Source of the DNA: Actinomycetota bacterium
GTDB taxonomy: Bacteria; Actinomycetota; Humimicrobiia; Humimicrobiales; Humimicrobiaceae
Length of the DNA stretch: 8,048 nucleotides
Assembly (NCBI GenBank): GCA_023379515.1
Contig: JAMCQQ010000480.1
Span: 1-8,048 of the forward strand
Direction: 5' to 3'
Translations under genes and position numbers: made by a program
Shown here: positions 1 through 6,312 of the stretch, in pieces
How positions within the stretch are numbered: the stretch's first letter is position 1
How the letters are laid out: the number at the start of each line of letters is the position of its first letter
Notes under the pieces: generated by a model
Seen by the model: only the letters and a program-made list of their open reading frames with translations
Databases searched by the model: none
What the model was told of the DNA's origin: nothing

Positions 1-305
1 TTATCAGGACCTTTGAACCCTACACCAGGTTCACTCTCGATTTGTCAGCCGTACCTGTAATAAAAAAGCTAAGCAAACTGCCAATAATAATAGACCCGTC
101 TCATGCAGTGGGACAGAGCGACCTGGTTATTCCGATGAGCAGGGCCGCTATAGCCGTAGGTGCAGATGGTCTGATTGTCGAGATCCATAATGAACCTGAA
201 AAAGCTTTATGTGACGGTCAGCAATCTCTTGATGAAAAACAGACAAAGGAAATGCTTCACCAGGTAGAATATATTGCTAAATTTTTTGGTAAGATGATAA
301 GATAG
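1..305 (+). CDS. aroF: 3-deoxy-7-phosphoheptulonate (DAHP) synthase, C-terminal part (5' end outside window)
   Basis: The open frame enters from the left edge (first full codon at base 3) and ends at TAG 303-305, giving about 100 C-terminal residues. DAHP synthase condenses phosphoenolpyruvate with erythrose 4-phosphate, the first cytosolic step of the shikimate pathway to aromatic amino acids. The sequence shows the hallmarks of the type I-beta (AroF/AroA-like) barrel end: IRTFEPYTRFTLDLSAVP, then IIDPSHAVGQ with the catalytic-region DPSH, then the AAIAVGADGLIVEIH strand, then PEKALCDGQQSL. The related KDO-8-phosphate synthase lacks this combination, so confusion is unlikely. A TTG at 42 is an internal codon, not the start, because homology continues upstream of it. 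Any N-terminal regulatory domain cannot be seen. The symbol follows Thermotoga-type naming; other genera use aroA or aroG. Confidence 0.93.
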   Translation, partial: IRTFEPYTRFTLDLSAVPVIKKLSKLPIIIDPSHAVGQSDLVIPMSRAAIAVGADGLIVEIHNEPEKALCDGQQSLDEKQTKEMLHQVEYIAKFFGKMIR

Positions 306-378
306 CAATAGCTTCATCAGTTTTGCAAAAGCTTCTTATTTCAATTATTCTATAATAAAATTAATTTTCTAAGAAATA

Positions 379-576
379 ATGGATTTGGAAAAATACTTAA
401 ATCCGCAGCAGGTTAAAGCTGTAAAAAAGCATAAATAATCTCTGCTGATAATCGCAGGTGCAGGAAGCGGCAAGACAAGGGTTCTGACTTATAAGATTGC
501 ATATCTTATAAAAGAAATTGGAGTTGACCCTTTCAATATACTTGCAATTACTTTTACCAATAAGGCTGCCCGTGAA
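379..576 (+). pseudogene. pcrA: Separated 5' portion of the PcrA/UvrD helicase gene, with in-frame TAA
   Basis: ATG 379 opens the frame MDLEKYLNPQQVKAVKKHK, where LNPQQ..AV is the Q-motif region expected at the start of PcrA. TAA at 436-438 then stops it after 19 codons. In the same frame, with no indel, coding resumes as SLLIIAGAGSGKTRVLTYK, the Walker A box (Lys at codon 32, bases 472-474). It goes on through motif Ia (AITFTNKAAREM) into the long open frame that starts at ATG 577. No ATG, GTG or TTG codon lies in frame between the stop and 577, so ordinary re-initiation would lose the ATP-binding loop. A weak purine stretch (AAGAAA, 371-376) is the only candidate ribosome site for 379. The stop may be a sequencing or assembly error, a recent nonsense mutation or, less likely, recoding. 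Confidence 0.85.
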
Positions 577-2586
577 ATGAAAAAACGGGTTATCGAGCTA
601 GTTGGAAAAGTCGGAGAAATAATGTGGGTCAGTACATTTCATTCGTTTTGTGCAAAAGTTTTAAGATACGAGATTGGCCATCTGGGCATTCCAAGCAATT
701 TTGTAATTTATGATGAAAGTGACCAGCTGAGCCTTACCTCAAAATGTCTTATCGAGCTTGATATAGATAATAAAAGGTTTCCGCCAAAAGCCATACATGC
801 AGTCATAAGTGATGCCAAAAACAAGCTCATAGATTATGAAACTTATTCAAGCCTGGCAAGCGATTATTATGAAAAAGTTGTGGCACGAGTTTACTCTCTT
901 TATCAGCAAAAATTGATAAAGGCTGATGCGCTGGATTTTGACGACCTGCTTATGTATATGGTGAACATATTAAAGCTTTGCCCGGATGTTTTAAAAAAAT
1001 ACCAGGAAAAATTCAAATATATTCTTGTGGATGAATTCCAGGATACAAATATTGCCCAAAACGAGCTGATACTGCTGCTTGCTGCCAGATATAAAAATAT
1101 CTATGTTGTGGGAGATGATGATCAAAGCATTTACAGCTGGAGGGGGGCAGAGATTGAAAATATCATAGGTTTTGACAAGAACTTTGACAAAACAGAGGTT
1201 ATAAAACTTGAGCAAAATTACCGTTCCACAAAGAATATTCTTTCGGCAGCAAATTTTCTGATAAGCAATAATGAAAGCCGCAAAAAAAAGAAACTATGGA
1301 CCGACAATGTCGAAGGTGACTTAATTTCCAAATATATGGCTTCCAATGAAAAGGAAGAGGTTGCATTCGTAGTAGGAAAGATAAAAAAAATTGTGGAACA
1401 AAGTTCCAGAATGTATAGAGATTTCGCAATTTTTTACAGAACAAATGCACAGTCAAGAGCAGTTGAAGAATTTCTTATAAAGGAGAACATACCATATAAG
1501 ATTTACGGAGGTCTGCGATTTTATGACAGGAAGGAAATTAAGGACATGCTGGCATATCTCAAACTAATTTCAAATCCAAAAGACCTTATCAGCCTGCTCA
1601 GGATAGTGAATGTTCCCTTAAGAAAAATAGGCAAGAGCACCCTGAATTCGATTGAAAAATATGCAATTAAAAAGAAAATGACGTTTATAGAAGCCTTTTA
1701 CACCAGCAGCGAAATCAATACAATCAACCAGAAAACAAAGGAACGGATCAATCAGTTTCAGGACATGATAAGTAATTTCAGGAATTTTGCCATTGAACAT
1801 GGTGTTGATAAAATCCTCCAAAAAATATGGAAAGATACGGGATATATGAAGGAACTTGAAGTTGAAAATACTATAGATGCAATTAACAGAATTGAAAACT
1901 TAAAAGAGTTTCTTACTGTTACCAAAGAATATGAGCATAAATCTTCTTCAAATAACGAACCGGGCGCTCCCAGCAGCCTTGCCAGACTGGACGGATTTCT
2001 TGAAGAAGTCTCACTTTTAACAGATATAGATAATTATGATGAATCAATGGACGCCCTGGTCCTCATGACCCTTCACAATGCAAAAGGACTGGAATTTCCC
2101 GTAGTATTTATCATTGGTATGGAAGAAGGTATTTTCCCTCATTCCAGGAGCATGAACAGCATAACAGAACTTGAAGAAGAAAGAAGGCTCTGTTATGTTG
2201 GTATCACGAGGGCAAAAGAAAAGGTTTTTCTTACATCGGCATTAAGCCATAGCATATATGGGGATACCAGTTTTAAAGTTTTATCCAGATTCATTAGAGA
2301 GATTCCCCAAAATCTGATTATAGATGAGAATATAACAGAGGCCGGAAACAGAAGCAAGGATAGGGCCCTCAAAAAGTCTTATGGCGATGAAACTGATAGT
2401 GAGAATTATGGTATTTTTAGAGATTATTCTGAAGGGGACATGATAGAGCATAAAATGTGGGGCAGGGGAGAAGTTTTAAAAGTTAAAATATTAAATGACG
2501 ATATTGAAATAGATGTTGTTTTTGACAAGGTGGGTTTAAAGCATTTGCTTGTCAGCTTTGCACCCATAAAAAAGATAAGTTTATGA
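577..2586 (+). CDS. pcrA: ATP-dependent DNA helicase PcrA/UvrD (open part of an interrupted gene)
   Basis: This is a superfamily 1A 3'-5' DNA helicase acting in the cytosol in nucleotide excision repair, replication restart and removal of recombinase or stalled RNA polymerase. The 669 residues from ATG 577 carry motif Ib (STFHSFCAKVLR, ~19-30), Walker B DEFQD (152-156), motif III GDDDQSIYSWRG (179-190), motif IV QNYRS (213-217), motif V TLHNAKGLEFPVVF (~498-511) and motif VI RRLCYVGITRAKEK (~536-549). The tail GDMIEHKMWGRGEV...SFAPIKKI (~620-667) is the Tudor-like domain of PcrA/UvrD that contacts RNA polymerase. Walker A lies upstream of 577 in the same frame, beyond TAA 436-438. The whole frame from 379 would be 735 codons, a normal PcrA length, and is otherwise free of stops and shifts. 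ATG 577 has no ribosome site and is not a credible native start. Rep or UvrD naming is possible; PcrA fits the tail best. Confidence 0.9.
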   Translation: MKKRVIELVGKVGEIMWVSTFHSFCAKVLRYEIGHLGIPSNFVIYDESDQLSLTSKCLIELDIDNKRFPPKAIHAVISDAKNKLIDYETYSSLASDYYEKVVARVYSLYQQKLIKADALDFDDLLMYMVNILKLCPDVLKKYQEKFKYILVDEFQDTNIAQNELILLLAARYKNIYVVGDDDQSIYSWRGAEIENIIGFDKNFDKTEVIKLEQNYRSTKNILSAANFLISNNESRKKKKLWTDNVEGDLISKYMASNEKEEVAFVVGKIKKIVEQSSRMYRDFAIFYRTNAQSRAVEEFLIKENIPYKIYGGLRFYDRKEIKDMLAYLKLISNPKDLISLLRIVNVPLRKIGKSTLNSIEKYAIKKKMTFIEAFYTSSEINTINQKTKERINQFQDMISNFRNFAIEHGVDKILQKIWKDTGYMKELEVENTIDAINRIENLKEFLTVTKEYEHKSSSNNEPGAPSSLARLDGFLEEVSLLTDIDNYDESMDALVLMTLHNAKGLEFPVVFIIGMEEGIFPHSRSMNSITELEEERRLCYVGITRAKEKVFLTSALSHSIYGDTSFKVLSRFIREIPQNLIIDENITEAGNRSKDRALKKSYGDETDSENYGIFRDYSEGDMIEHKMWGRGEVLKVKILNDDIEIDVVFDKVGLKHLLVSFAPIKKISL

Positions 2587-2611
2587 TAATTTATAATTTA
2601 TCGTATCTATC

Positions 2612-3616
2612 ATGGAACACGATCATCCTCCAAAGAGATTAATATTATCTGAACAAACAGATAAAAAACTGCCGCATACACATCGGGAGCATGATGACCA
2701 TTCCCATAAAAATCACAGACATGACTTCAGATCCTACGAAAGAAAAAAGCTGCTTATTACAATCATACTTACCGGCACCATGATGATTGTAGAAATACTG
2801 GGCGGGATTTTTTCGGGGAGTCTTGCATTAATATCGGATGCCGGCCATATGCTTACGCATACATTTGCTTTGCTGGTCAGCTTTCTTGCAATTCTTTATG
2901 CCTGCAGACCTGCAACAAAAGACAAAAGTTTTGGTTTTTATAGAGCGGAAATACTTGCAGCACTGCTTAATGGTATAACATTGCTTATAATAACCGGATT
3001 CATTTTATGGGAAGCATACAAACGCATTTTGAGCCCCAGACCAATAGCTGGTATGGAAATGATGATAATTGGGCTCATTGGTCTTATGGTAAATATAGCA
3101 ACAGCATTGCTGCTTTGGAAGGCAAGCAGGGAAAGCTTGAATGTCAGGAGTGCATTTATTCATATGCTGGGTGATACTGGTTCTTCGATTGGTGTGGTTA
3201 TTGGTGCCATTATAATTTATTTTACAGGTTTTTATATAATAGACCCTATCCTGTCTATCATAATTGCAATAATGATAGCGATCTGGTCCATTTCACTGAT
3301 TAAAGATTCGGTTCTGATTTTGATGGAATCAACCCCTAAAAATATTAATGTTGTTGAGCTTAAGGCAGGCATGATTTCACAAAACGGAAAGATACTTGAT
3401 ATTCATGATCTGCATGTCTGGGAGATAACGACCAATATGTATTGCATGACCACACATATAGTAATTGAAGATATGAATGTCAGCCAGACGCAGCAGCTTC
3501 TTGATGAAATAAATCAATATTTATTTGAAAAATATAATATCCAGCATCCGATTATTCAATTCGAAACCGGCGAAGGCTTCAATCATGAGTATGGTTGTAA
3601 TCTTGATAAACATTAA
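2612..3616 (+). CDS. Cation diffusion facilitator (CzcD/ZnT-type) heavy-metal efflux protein
   Basis: This 334-residue inner-membrane proton antiporter should export Zn2+ or similar divalent metals (Cd, Co) from the cytosol. The cytosolic N-terminus (residues 3-37) holds nine His residues, as in CzcD/ZitB-type proteins, and may bind metal. About six membrane segments lie between residues 46 and 235. TM2 has SDAGHMLTH, so the usual HxxxD site reads H79xxxH83; TM5 keeps H184xxxD188. Further family marks are GSLALISDAGH, FGFYRAEILAALLNG, RSAFIHMLGD and DPILSI. The C-terminal domain (~245-334) has DIHDLHVW...THIVIED, the ferredoxin-like dimer fold. It starts 25 bases after the helicase gene and could be co-transcribed. 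ATG 2612 has no clear Shine-Dalgarno but is the only start that includes the His-rich head. Metal identity is not shown by the sequence. Confidence 0.93.
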   Translation: MEHDHPPKRLILSEQTDKKLPHTHREHDDHSHKNHRHDFRSYERKKLLITIILTGTMMIVEILGGIFSGSLALISDAGHMLTHTFALLVSFLAILYACRPATKDKSFGFYRAEILAALLNGITLLIITGFILWEAYKRILSPRPIAGMEMMIIGLIGLMVNIATALLLWKASRESLNVRSAFIHMLGDTGSSIGVVIGAIIIYFTGFYIIDPILSIIIAIMIAIWSISLIKDSVLILMESTPKNINVVELKAGMISQNGKILDIHDLHVWEITTNMYCMTTHIVIEDMNVSQTQQLLDEINQYLFEKYNIQHPIIQFETGEGFNHEYGCNLDKH

Positions 3617-3774
3617 ATTAAAAGAAAAATTTAGGACTTTATTTTTATCTTCTTCTTTAATTCTTTCTTTTCAGATCTAAATTACAGTTTAATCATCCGA
3701 TATTTTTAAATTTAATAAAAAGTGTGACTTTTGATTTTTAAATGACAATTATTAAAAATAAACAGAAATAATAG

Positions 3775-3802
3775 TTGACATTAATAAATTTGATTATATA
3801 AT
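3775..3802 (+). promoter_or_regulatory. Near-consensus sigma-70/sigma-A promoter of the ROK gene
   Basis: TTGACA (3775-3780) and TATAAT (3797-3802) are both perfect hexamers, separated by 16 bases. Transcription would start near 3808-3811, inside the palindromic operator and about 65 bases before the ROK start codon. AT-rich DNA yields chance -10 boxes, but a full TTGACA at correct spacing is much less likely by chance. Confidence 0.8.
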
Positions 3803-3807
3803 TAAAT

Positions 3808-3826
3808 ATTAATTAAGTTAGTTAAT
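3808..3826 (+). promoter_or_regulatory. Palindromic operator 1 (probable ROK repressor site, autoregulation)
   Basis: ATTAATTAAGTTAGTTAAT is a 19-bp dyad centred on G3817, with 8 of 9 base pairs symmetric (half-site ATTAAYTAA). It lies directly after the -10 box, over the expected transcription start, where a bound repressor would block the polymerase. An identical copy, within 21 identical bases, stands at 5118-5136 before the cupin genes. ROK repressors such as XylR use AT-rich dyads of this general kind. Assignment to the adjacent ROK protein is inference. Confidence 0.75.
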
Positions 3827-3875
3827 ATTTAAAAAAAATCCAGCAAGATTATTAAATGCCAATTTTAAGTTTAAA

Positions 3876-5069
3876 ATGCTAAAAAGAAACATAAATAGGG
3901 AGTTTGTCTTAAAAACTATATATAATCACAGGCCAATTTCCAGGACAGATATTGCTAAGATTACTGGGTTAACAACAGCAGCAATTACCAAAATTGTAAA
4001 TGAATTTTTAGAAATTGGTATAGTCAAAGAAACAAGTAAGAGAAAATCATTTTCAGGAAGAAAGCCGGTTTTTATAGATATTAATTCCGACAGTTACTTT
4101 ATTATAGGAGTATATATAGCTAGAAAGAGTATAAGCGGGATTATAACTAATTTAAATGCCGATATTTTAAAAAGGGTAGTATACAACAAATCCCTATTAG
4201 AGAATCCCAATCTTTTAGACGAAGTTATTAAATTAATAGATGAATTATTAAAAACTTCAGGAATAAATAAAGAAAAAATATTGGGTATAGGAATGGCTGT
4301 GCCTGGACCAATAAATTCAAAAAATGGTGAAGTTATTTACAGAAATTTAAGTGAAGGCCCGCCATATGTCTGGGTAAGAGTTCCATTAACAGAAGCTGTT
4401 CTAGAGAAATTTGGAATTCCTGTATTTGCTGATAATGACTCTAATGCAAGTGCCGTAGGAGAAAGCTGGTTTGGCAACGGCATGGAATTTAAAAATTTTA
4501 TTTTAATAAATTTTGGAGAAGCTGTAGGAGGTGGATTGATTTTAAAAAGCAGGTTGTATAGAGGCGAGGACGATATTGTTGGAGAAATTGGACATAATAC
4601 GGTTGATATAAATGGACCAAAATGTGAGTGTGGTAATTATGGCTGTCTTGAATTATTTACAAAAAATGAAGCAATAATTGAAAAATATAATATTTTGAGA
4701 AAAAAATATCCTGATAGCGAATTAGCAAAAAAACAGGTAACCAATGTAGAAGGAATTTATAACTTTAAAGATAAAAATGATCCGATATATAATGAAATAT
4801 TGGATTACTTGGCTAAATATTTGGGAACAGGTATCATAAATATGATAAATACCTTAAATCCCCAAGCGGTAATCATTGTTACTAATGAGATAGATAAGAT
4901 AGATATTAATCCATTGCTGAATAGAATTAGAGATTTTGTTAAGAAAAGAGCTTATCCGATAGTAAGAGAAAAAGTAAAAATAATACCAGGCAGACTTGGA
5001 AATGATGTCCAGTTGATTGGTTCAATAAGTTTGGTACTTAGAGATTTTTTTAATCTGCGTGATTTCTAA
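3876..5069 (+). CDS. ROK-family transcriptional repressor (XylR/NagC-like)
   Basis: This 397-residue DNA-binding regulator should sense a sugar or phosphosugar and repress the nearby uptake genes. The N-terminal winged helix-turn-helix (~1-65) reads NREFVLKTIYNHRPISRTDIAKITGLTTAAITKIVNE, followed by the wing SFSGRKPVF. The rest is the ROK sugar-kinase-like fold: IGMAVPGPI (138-146), sugar-contacting DNDSN (186-190), GGG (218-220), then GEIGH (236-240) and CECGNYGCLE with Zn-binding C250, C252 and C257 plus H240. The N-terminal phosphate-loop motif DxGGT of ROK kinases is absent (IGVYIARKSISG), so it should be a regulator, not a kinase. Its promoter and a palindromic operator lie just upstream, consistent with autorepression. 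The start follows from the usual distance to the helix-turn-helix; no Shine-Dalgarno is visible. It is clearly more AT-rich than its neighbours, hinting at separate acquisition. The effector sugar is unknown. Confidence 0.92.
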   Translation: MLKRNINREFVLKTIYNHRPISRTDIAKITGLTTAAITKIVNEFLEIGIVKETSKRKSFSGRKPVFIDINSDSYFIIGVYIARKSISGIITNLNADILKRVVYNKSLLENPNLLDEVIKLIDELLKTSGINKEKILGIGMAVPGPINSKNGEVIYRNLSEGPPYVWVRVPLTEAVLEKFGIPVFADNDSNASAVGESWFGNGMEFKNFILINFGEAVGGGLILKSRLYRGEDDIVGEIGHNTVDINGPKCECGNYGCLELFTKNEAIIEKYNILRKKYPDSELAKKQVTNVEGIYNFKDKNDPIYNEILDYLAKYLGTGIINMINTLNPQAVIIVTNEIDKIDINPLLNRIRDFVKKRAYPIVREKVKIIPGRLGNDVQLIGSISLVLRDFFNLRDF

Positions 5070-5117
5070 ATATATTAAGGAGTAAATAATTTATTAATTT
5101 TTTTTATCAATAAATAT

Positions 5118-5136
5118 ATTAATTAAGTTAGTTAAT
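5118..5136 (+). promoter_or_regulatory. Palindromic operator 2, before the cupin/transporter genes
   Basis: The same 19-bp dyad ATTAATTAAGTTAGTTAAT as at 3808-3826, centred on G5127 and part of a 21-base exact match (5116-5136 versus 3806-3826). It lies 48 bases after the ROK stop codon and 24 bases before the cupin start. No consensus promoter as clear as that of the ROK gene is visible; AT-rich sequence at 5091-5120 could supply weak -35/-10 boxes. The placement suggests one repressor controls both transcription units. Confidence 0.75.
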
Positions 5137-5160
5137 TAAACTGTTCTAAAGGAGGGTTTT

Positions 5161-5628
5161 ATGAAAAGCGGGATCCCGGAATGGATGGGCAAATTACCCT
5201 ATGAACCCGATAAAAAAGTTCCAGTAAAGGTAGACAAAGAAGATGTGGGGATTACCAATATCTATGGTAACGGCAAAGAAAGGATGTGCTGTCATACTTA
5301 TATAAGCACTGACAATATCCTGATATCTCACTGGATTGTCCCGGCAGGACAGTCTTTCCAACCTCCGGATATACACTCAGGAGATGAACCATACTATATA
5401 TTGGAAGGCGAAGCCCATATATTTAATCCGGAGACCGGCCAATTAGTTTCTGCAAAAGAGGGGGATGTTGTTTTTATTCCACGAAAAAGCTGGCATCAGG
5501 TTTATAATTTTTCTGACAGGGACGTAATAATTGTTGCCATTATTGCAGGCAAACCCTGGGAGGAAAAAGACATGGATTTAGTTGAAAAAAGAGATTTTAA
5601 ACCTCTTTATTTTAATGACAAAAAGTAA
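5161..5628 (+). CDS. Cupin-domain protein 1, possibly sugar-modifying
   Basis: A 155-residue cytosolic protein with one RmlC-like cupin beta-barrel (~50-130). Motif 1 is PPDIHSGDEPYYILEGEA and motif 2 is GDVVFIPRKSWHQVYN. Probable metal ligands are H72, E76 and H112; the first His of the canonical HxH is replaced by D70. No signal peptide is seen. A strong ribosome site AAAGGAGGG (5148-5156) lies five bases before ATG 5161. The gene sits under operator 2 and is followed 14 bases later by a related cupin, so the two are almost certainly co-transcribed. Small cupins next to sugar ABC transporters may be isomerases, epimerases or lyases, or may only bind ligand; the sequence does not say which. 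The N-terminal 45 residues (GIPEWMGKLPYEPD...) are not recognised. Confidence 0.85.
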   Translation: MKSGIPEWMGKLPYEPDKKVPVKVDKEDVGITNIYGNGKERMCCHTYISTDNILISHWIVPAGQSFQPPDIHSGDEPYYILEGEAHIFNPETGQLVSAKEGDVVFIPRKSWHQVYNFSDRDVIIVAIIAGKPWEEKDMDLVEKRDFKPLYFNDKK

Positions 5629-5642
5629 TTAAGGGAGACAAA

Positions 5643-6065
5643 ATGATCAACGCTTTAAATAATTTAAAAAACTGGCCCAAAAATATTGCAGAAAGTGTCA
5701 AAAATAAAGAAATACTGATTATTTCTGAAAAGGAAGCATTGAATTTTATCCATGGTAAAGAAAATCAAAATAAAATTTCTTTTTATATCAGCAATGATAA
5801 AGTTCATGTAGGGATATTGACGCTGACAGAAGGGAAATTTTCTGATATTGAGCATCATGGCGGGGACGAAGCAATATGGGTGTTGCAAGGAGAGATTCAG
5901 ATAAAAACATGGAAGGGAAAAGAGGAAGAAGAATCTGTATTTCAAGACTGTCAGCATCTTAAAACTAATGATAAGTTTATGGTTCCTGAAGGATATAATC
6001 ACCAATATTTTAACCTATCAAGCAATTCGGCAAAAATATTGTTTGCTATAAGTCCTGATTTGTAA
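5643..6065 (+). CDS. Cupin-domain protein 2, paralogue of the preceding gene
   Basis: A 140-residue cytosolic single-domain cupin. Motif 1 is IEHHGGDEAIWVLQGEI and motif 2 is NDKFMVPEGYNHQYFNLS. Likely metal ligands are H72, E76 and H120; as in cupin 1, the first HxH position is acidic (E70). The two proteins align around HxGGDE/HSGDE and the P...H..YN motif but differ widely elsewhere, so they are old paralogues rather than a recent duplication. The spacer between motifs 1 and 2 is longer here and Lys/Glu-rich (KGKEEEE, 91-97). The ribosome site AAGGGAG (5631-5637) lies five bases before ATG 5643. Fourteen bases separate it from cupin 1. The two may form a hetero-oligomer or act on successive forms of one sugar, which is inference. 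No exact enzyme activity can be assigned. Confidence 0.83.
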   Translation: MINALNNLKNWPKNIAESVKNKEILIISEKEALNFIHGKENQNKISFYISNDKVHVGILTLTEGKFSDIEHHGGDEAIWVLQGEIQIKTWKGKEEEESVFQDCQHLKTNDKFMVPEGYNHQYFNLSSNSAKILFAISPDL

Positions 6066-6136
6066 TGCTGGTTTGTTTTAAATAAAAAAGTTTTTAAATA
6101 ATAAATAACATTTAACAAAATAAGAGGAGGTGATAT

Positions 6137-6172
6137 ATGAAAAAAATGAGATTTGCTTGGTGCAGTGCCTAG
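6137..6172 (+). CDS. Possible 11-residue leader peptide
   Basis: AGGAGGTGAT (6125-6134), a match to the full anti-16S consensus, stands directly before ATG 6137, about five bases past the AGGAGG core. The frame reads MKKMRFAWCSA and ends at TAG 6170-6172. From codon 4 the ORF overlaps the 5' arm of the hairpin 6147-6200, so a translating ribosome would melt it. No run of one amino acid marks it as a classic amino-acid attenuator; it has single Trp and Cys codons near its end. Past the TAG the frame stays open for ten more codons (GLFSTKTNLK) to TAA 6203. It could equally be the remnant of a lost gene. Confidence 0.4.
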   Translation: MKKMRFAWCSA

Positions 6173-6200
6173 GGGCTTTTTAGTACCAAAACAAATCTCA
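6147..6200 (+). promoter_or_regulatory. Long RNA hairpin overlapping the leader ORF
   Basis: TGAGATTTG (6147-6155) pairs perfectly with CAAATCTCA (6192-6200). After a small internal loop, TTGGT (6157-6161) pairs with ACCAA (6185-6189), extended by G-T and C-G pairs. Near the apex GCC (6167-6169) can pair with GGC (6174-6176). No T-run follows the base, so it is not an ordinary terminator. The mini-ORF stop codon lies in the apical part. Likely roles are attenuation, transcript processing or protection of the binding-protein mRNA. Confidence 0.65.
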
Positions 6201-6312
6201 AGTAAATAATATAAAAGAGTCAGTAAAAAAAAGCAATTATTTAGAGAATGGGGGTGAGATAATTCTGCAAACCAAGTTTTTTTAATATTTTTTGTGAAAC
6301 GGAGGAATTTAA

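Larger units (their letters stand above)
3617..3875 (+). other. Very AT-rich intergenic region upstream of the ROK regulator
   Basis: This 259-base gap holds no supportable gene. The first ~120 bases are runs of A and T with no GC-rich stem, so no convincing terminator for the metal exporter is visible. The right half holds the promoter and operator listed separately, then a 49-base 5' leader with no Shine-Dalgarno sequence before ATG 3876. Confidence 0.7.
6066..6312 (+). promoter_or_regulatory. Structured 5' leader between cupin 2 and the binding-protein gene
   Basis: This 247-base region is long for an intra-operon gap. In order it holds an AT-rich stretch (6066-6124) without a clear promoter, a full-strength ribosome site with an 11-codon mini-ORF (6125-6172), a long hairpin (6147-6200) and an A-rich spacer. 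A segment at 6266-6276 can pair instead with the 5' arm of the hairpin and is followed by seven T residues. The ribosome site of the binding protein comes last (GGAGGA, 6301-6306). The layout recalls leader-peptide or attenuation control. It matches no riboswitch class I recognise. Confidence 0.5.

Noticed and set aside
307..340. Possible hairpin (AGCTT...AAGCT) after the DAHP synthase gene as a terminator
   Set aside because: Only five pairs with a 14-base loop and no proper T-run; too weak to call. TATAAT at 351-356 likewise lacks a -35 partner at correct spacing.
436..438. UAA reassigned to an amino acid in this organism
   Set aside because: TAA ends the CDF, ROK, both cupin and binding-protein genes at sensible C-termini, so the standard meaning holds.
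3620..3675. A/G-rich then T/C-rich stretch after the CDF gene as a terminator
   Set aside because: Pairing is imperfect and almost all A-T, with no stable stem.
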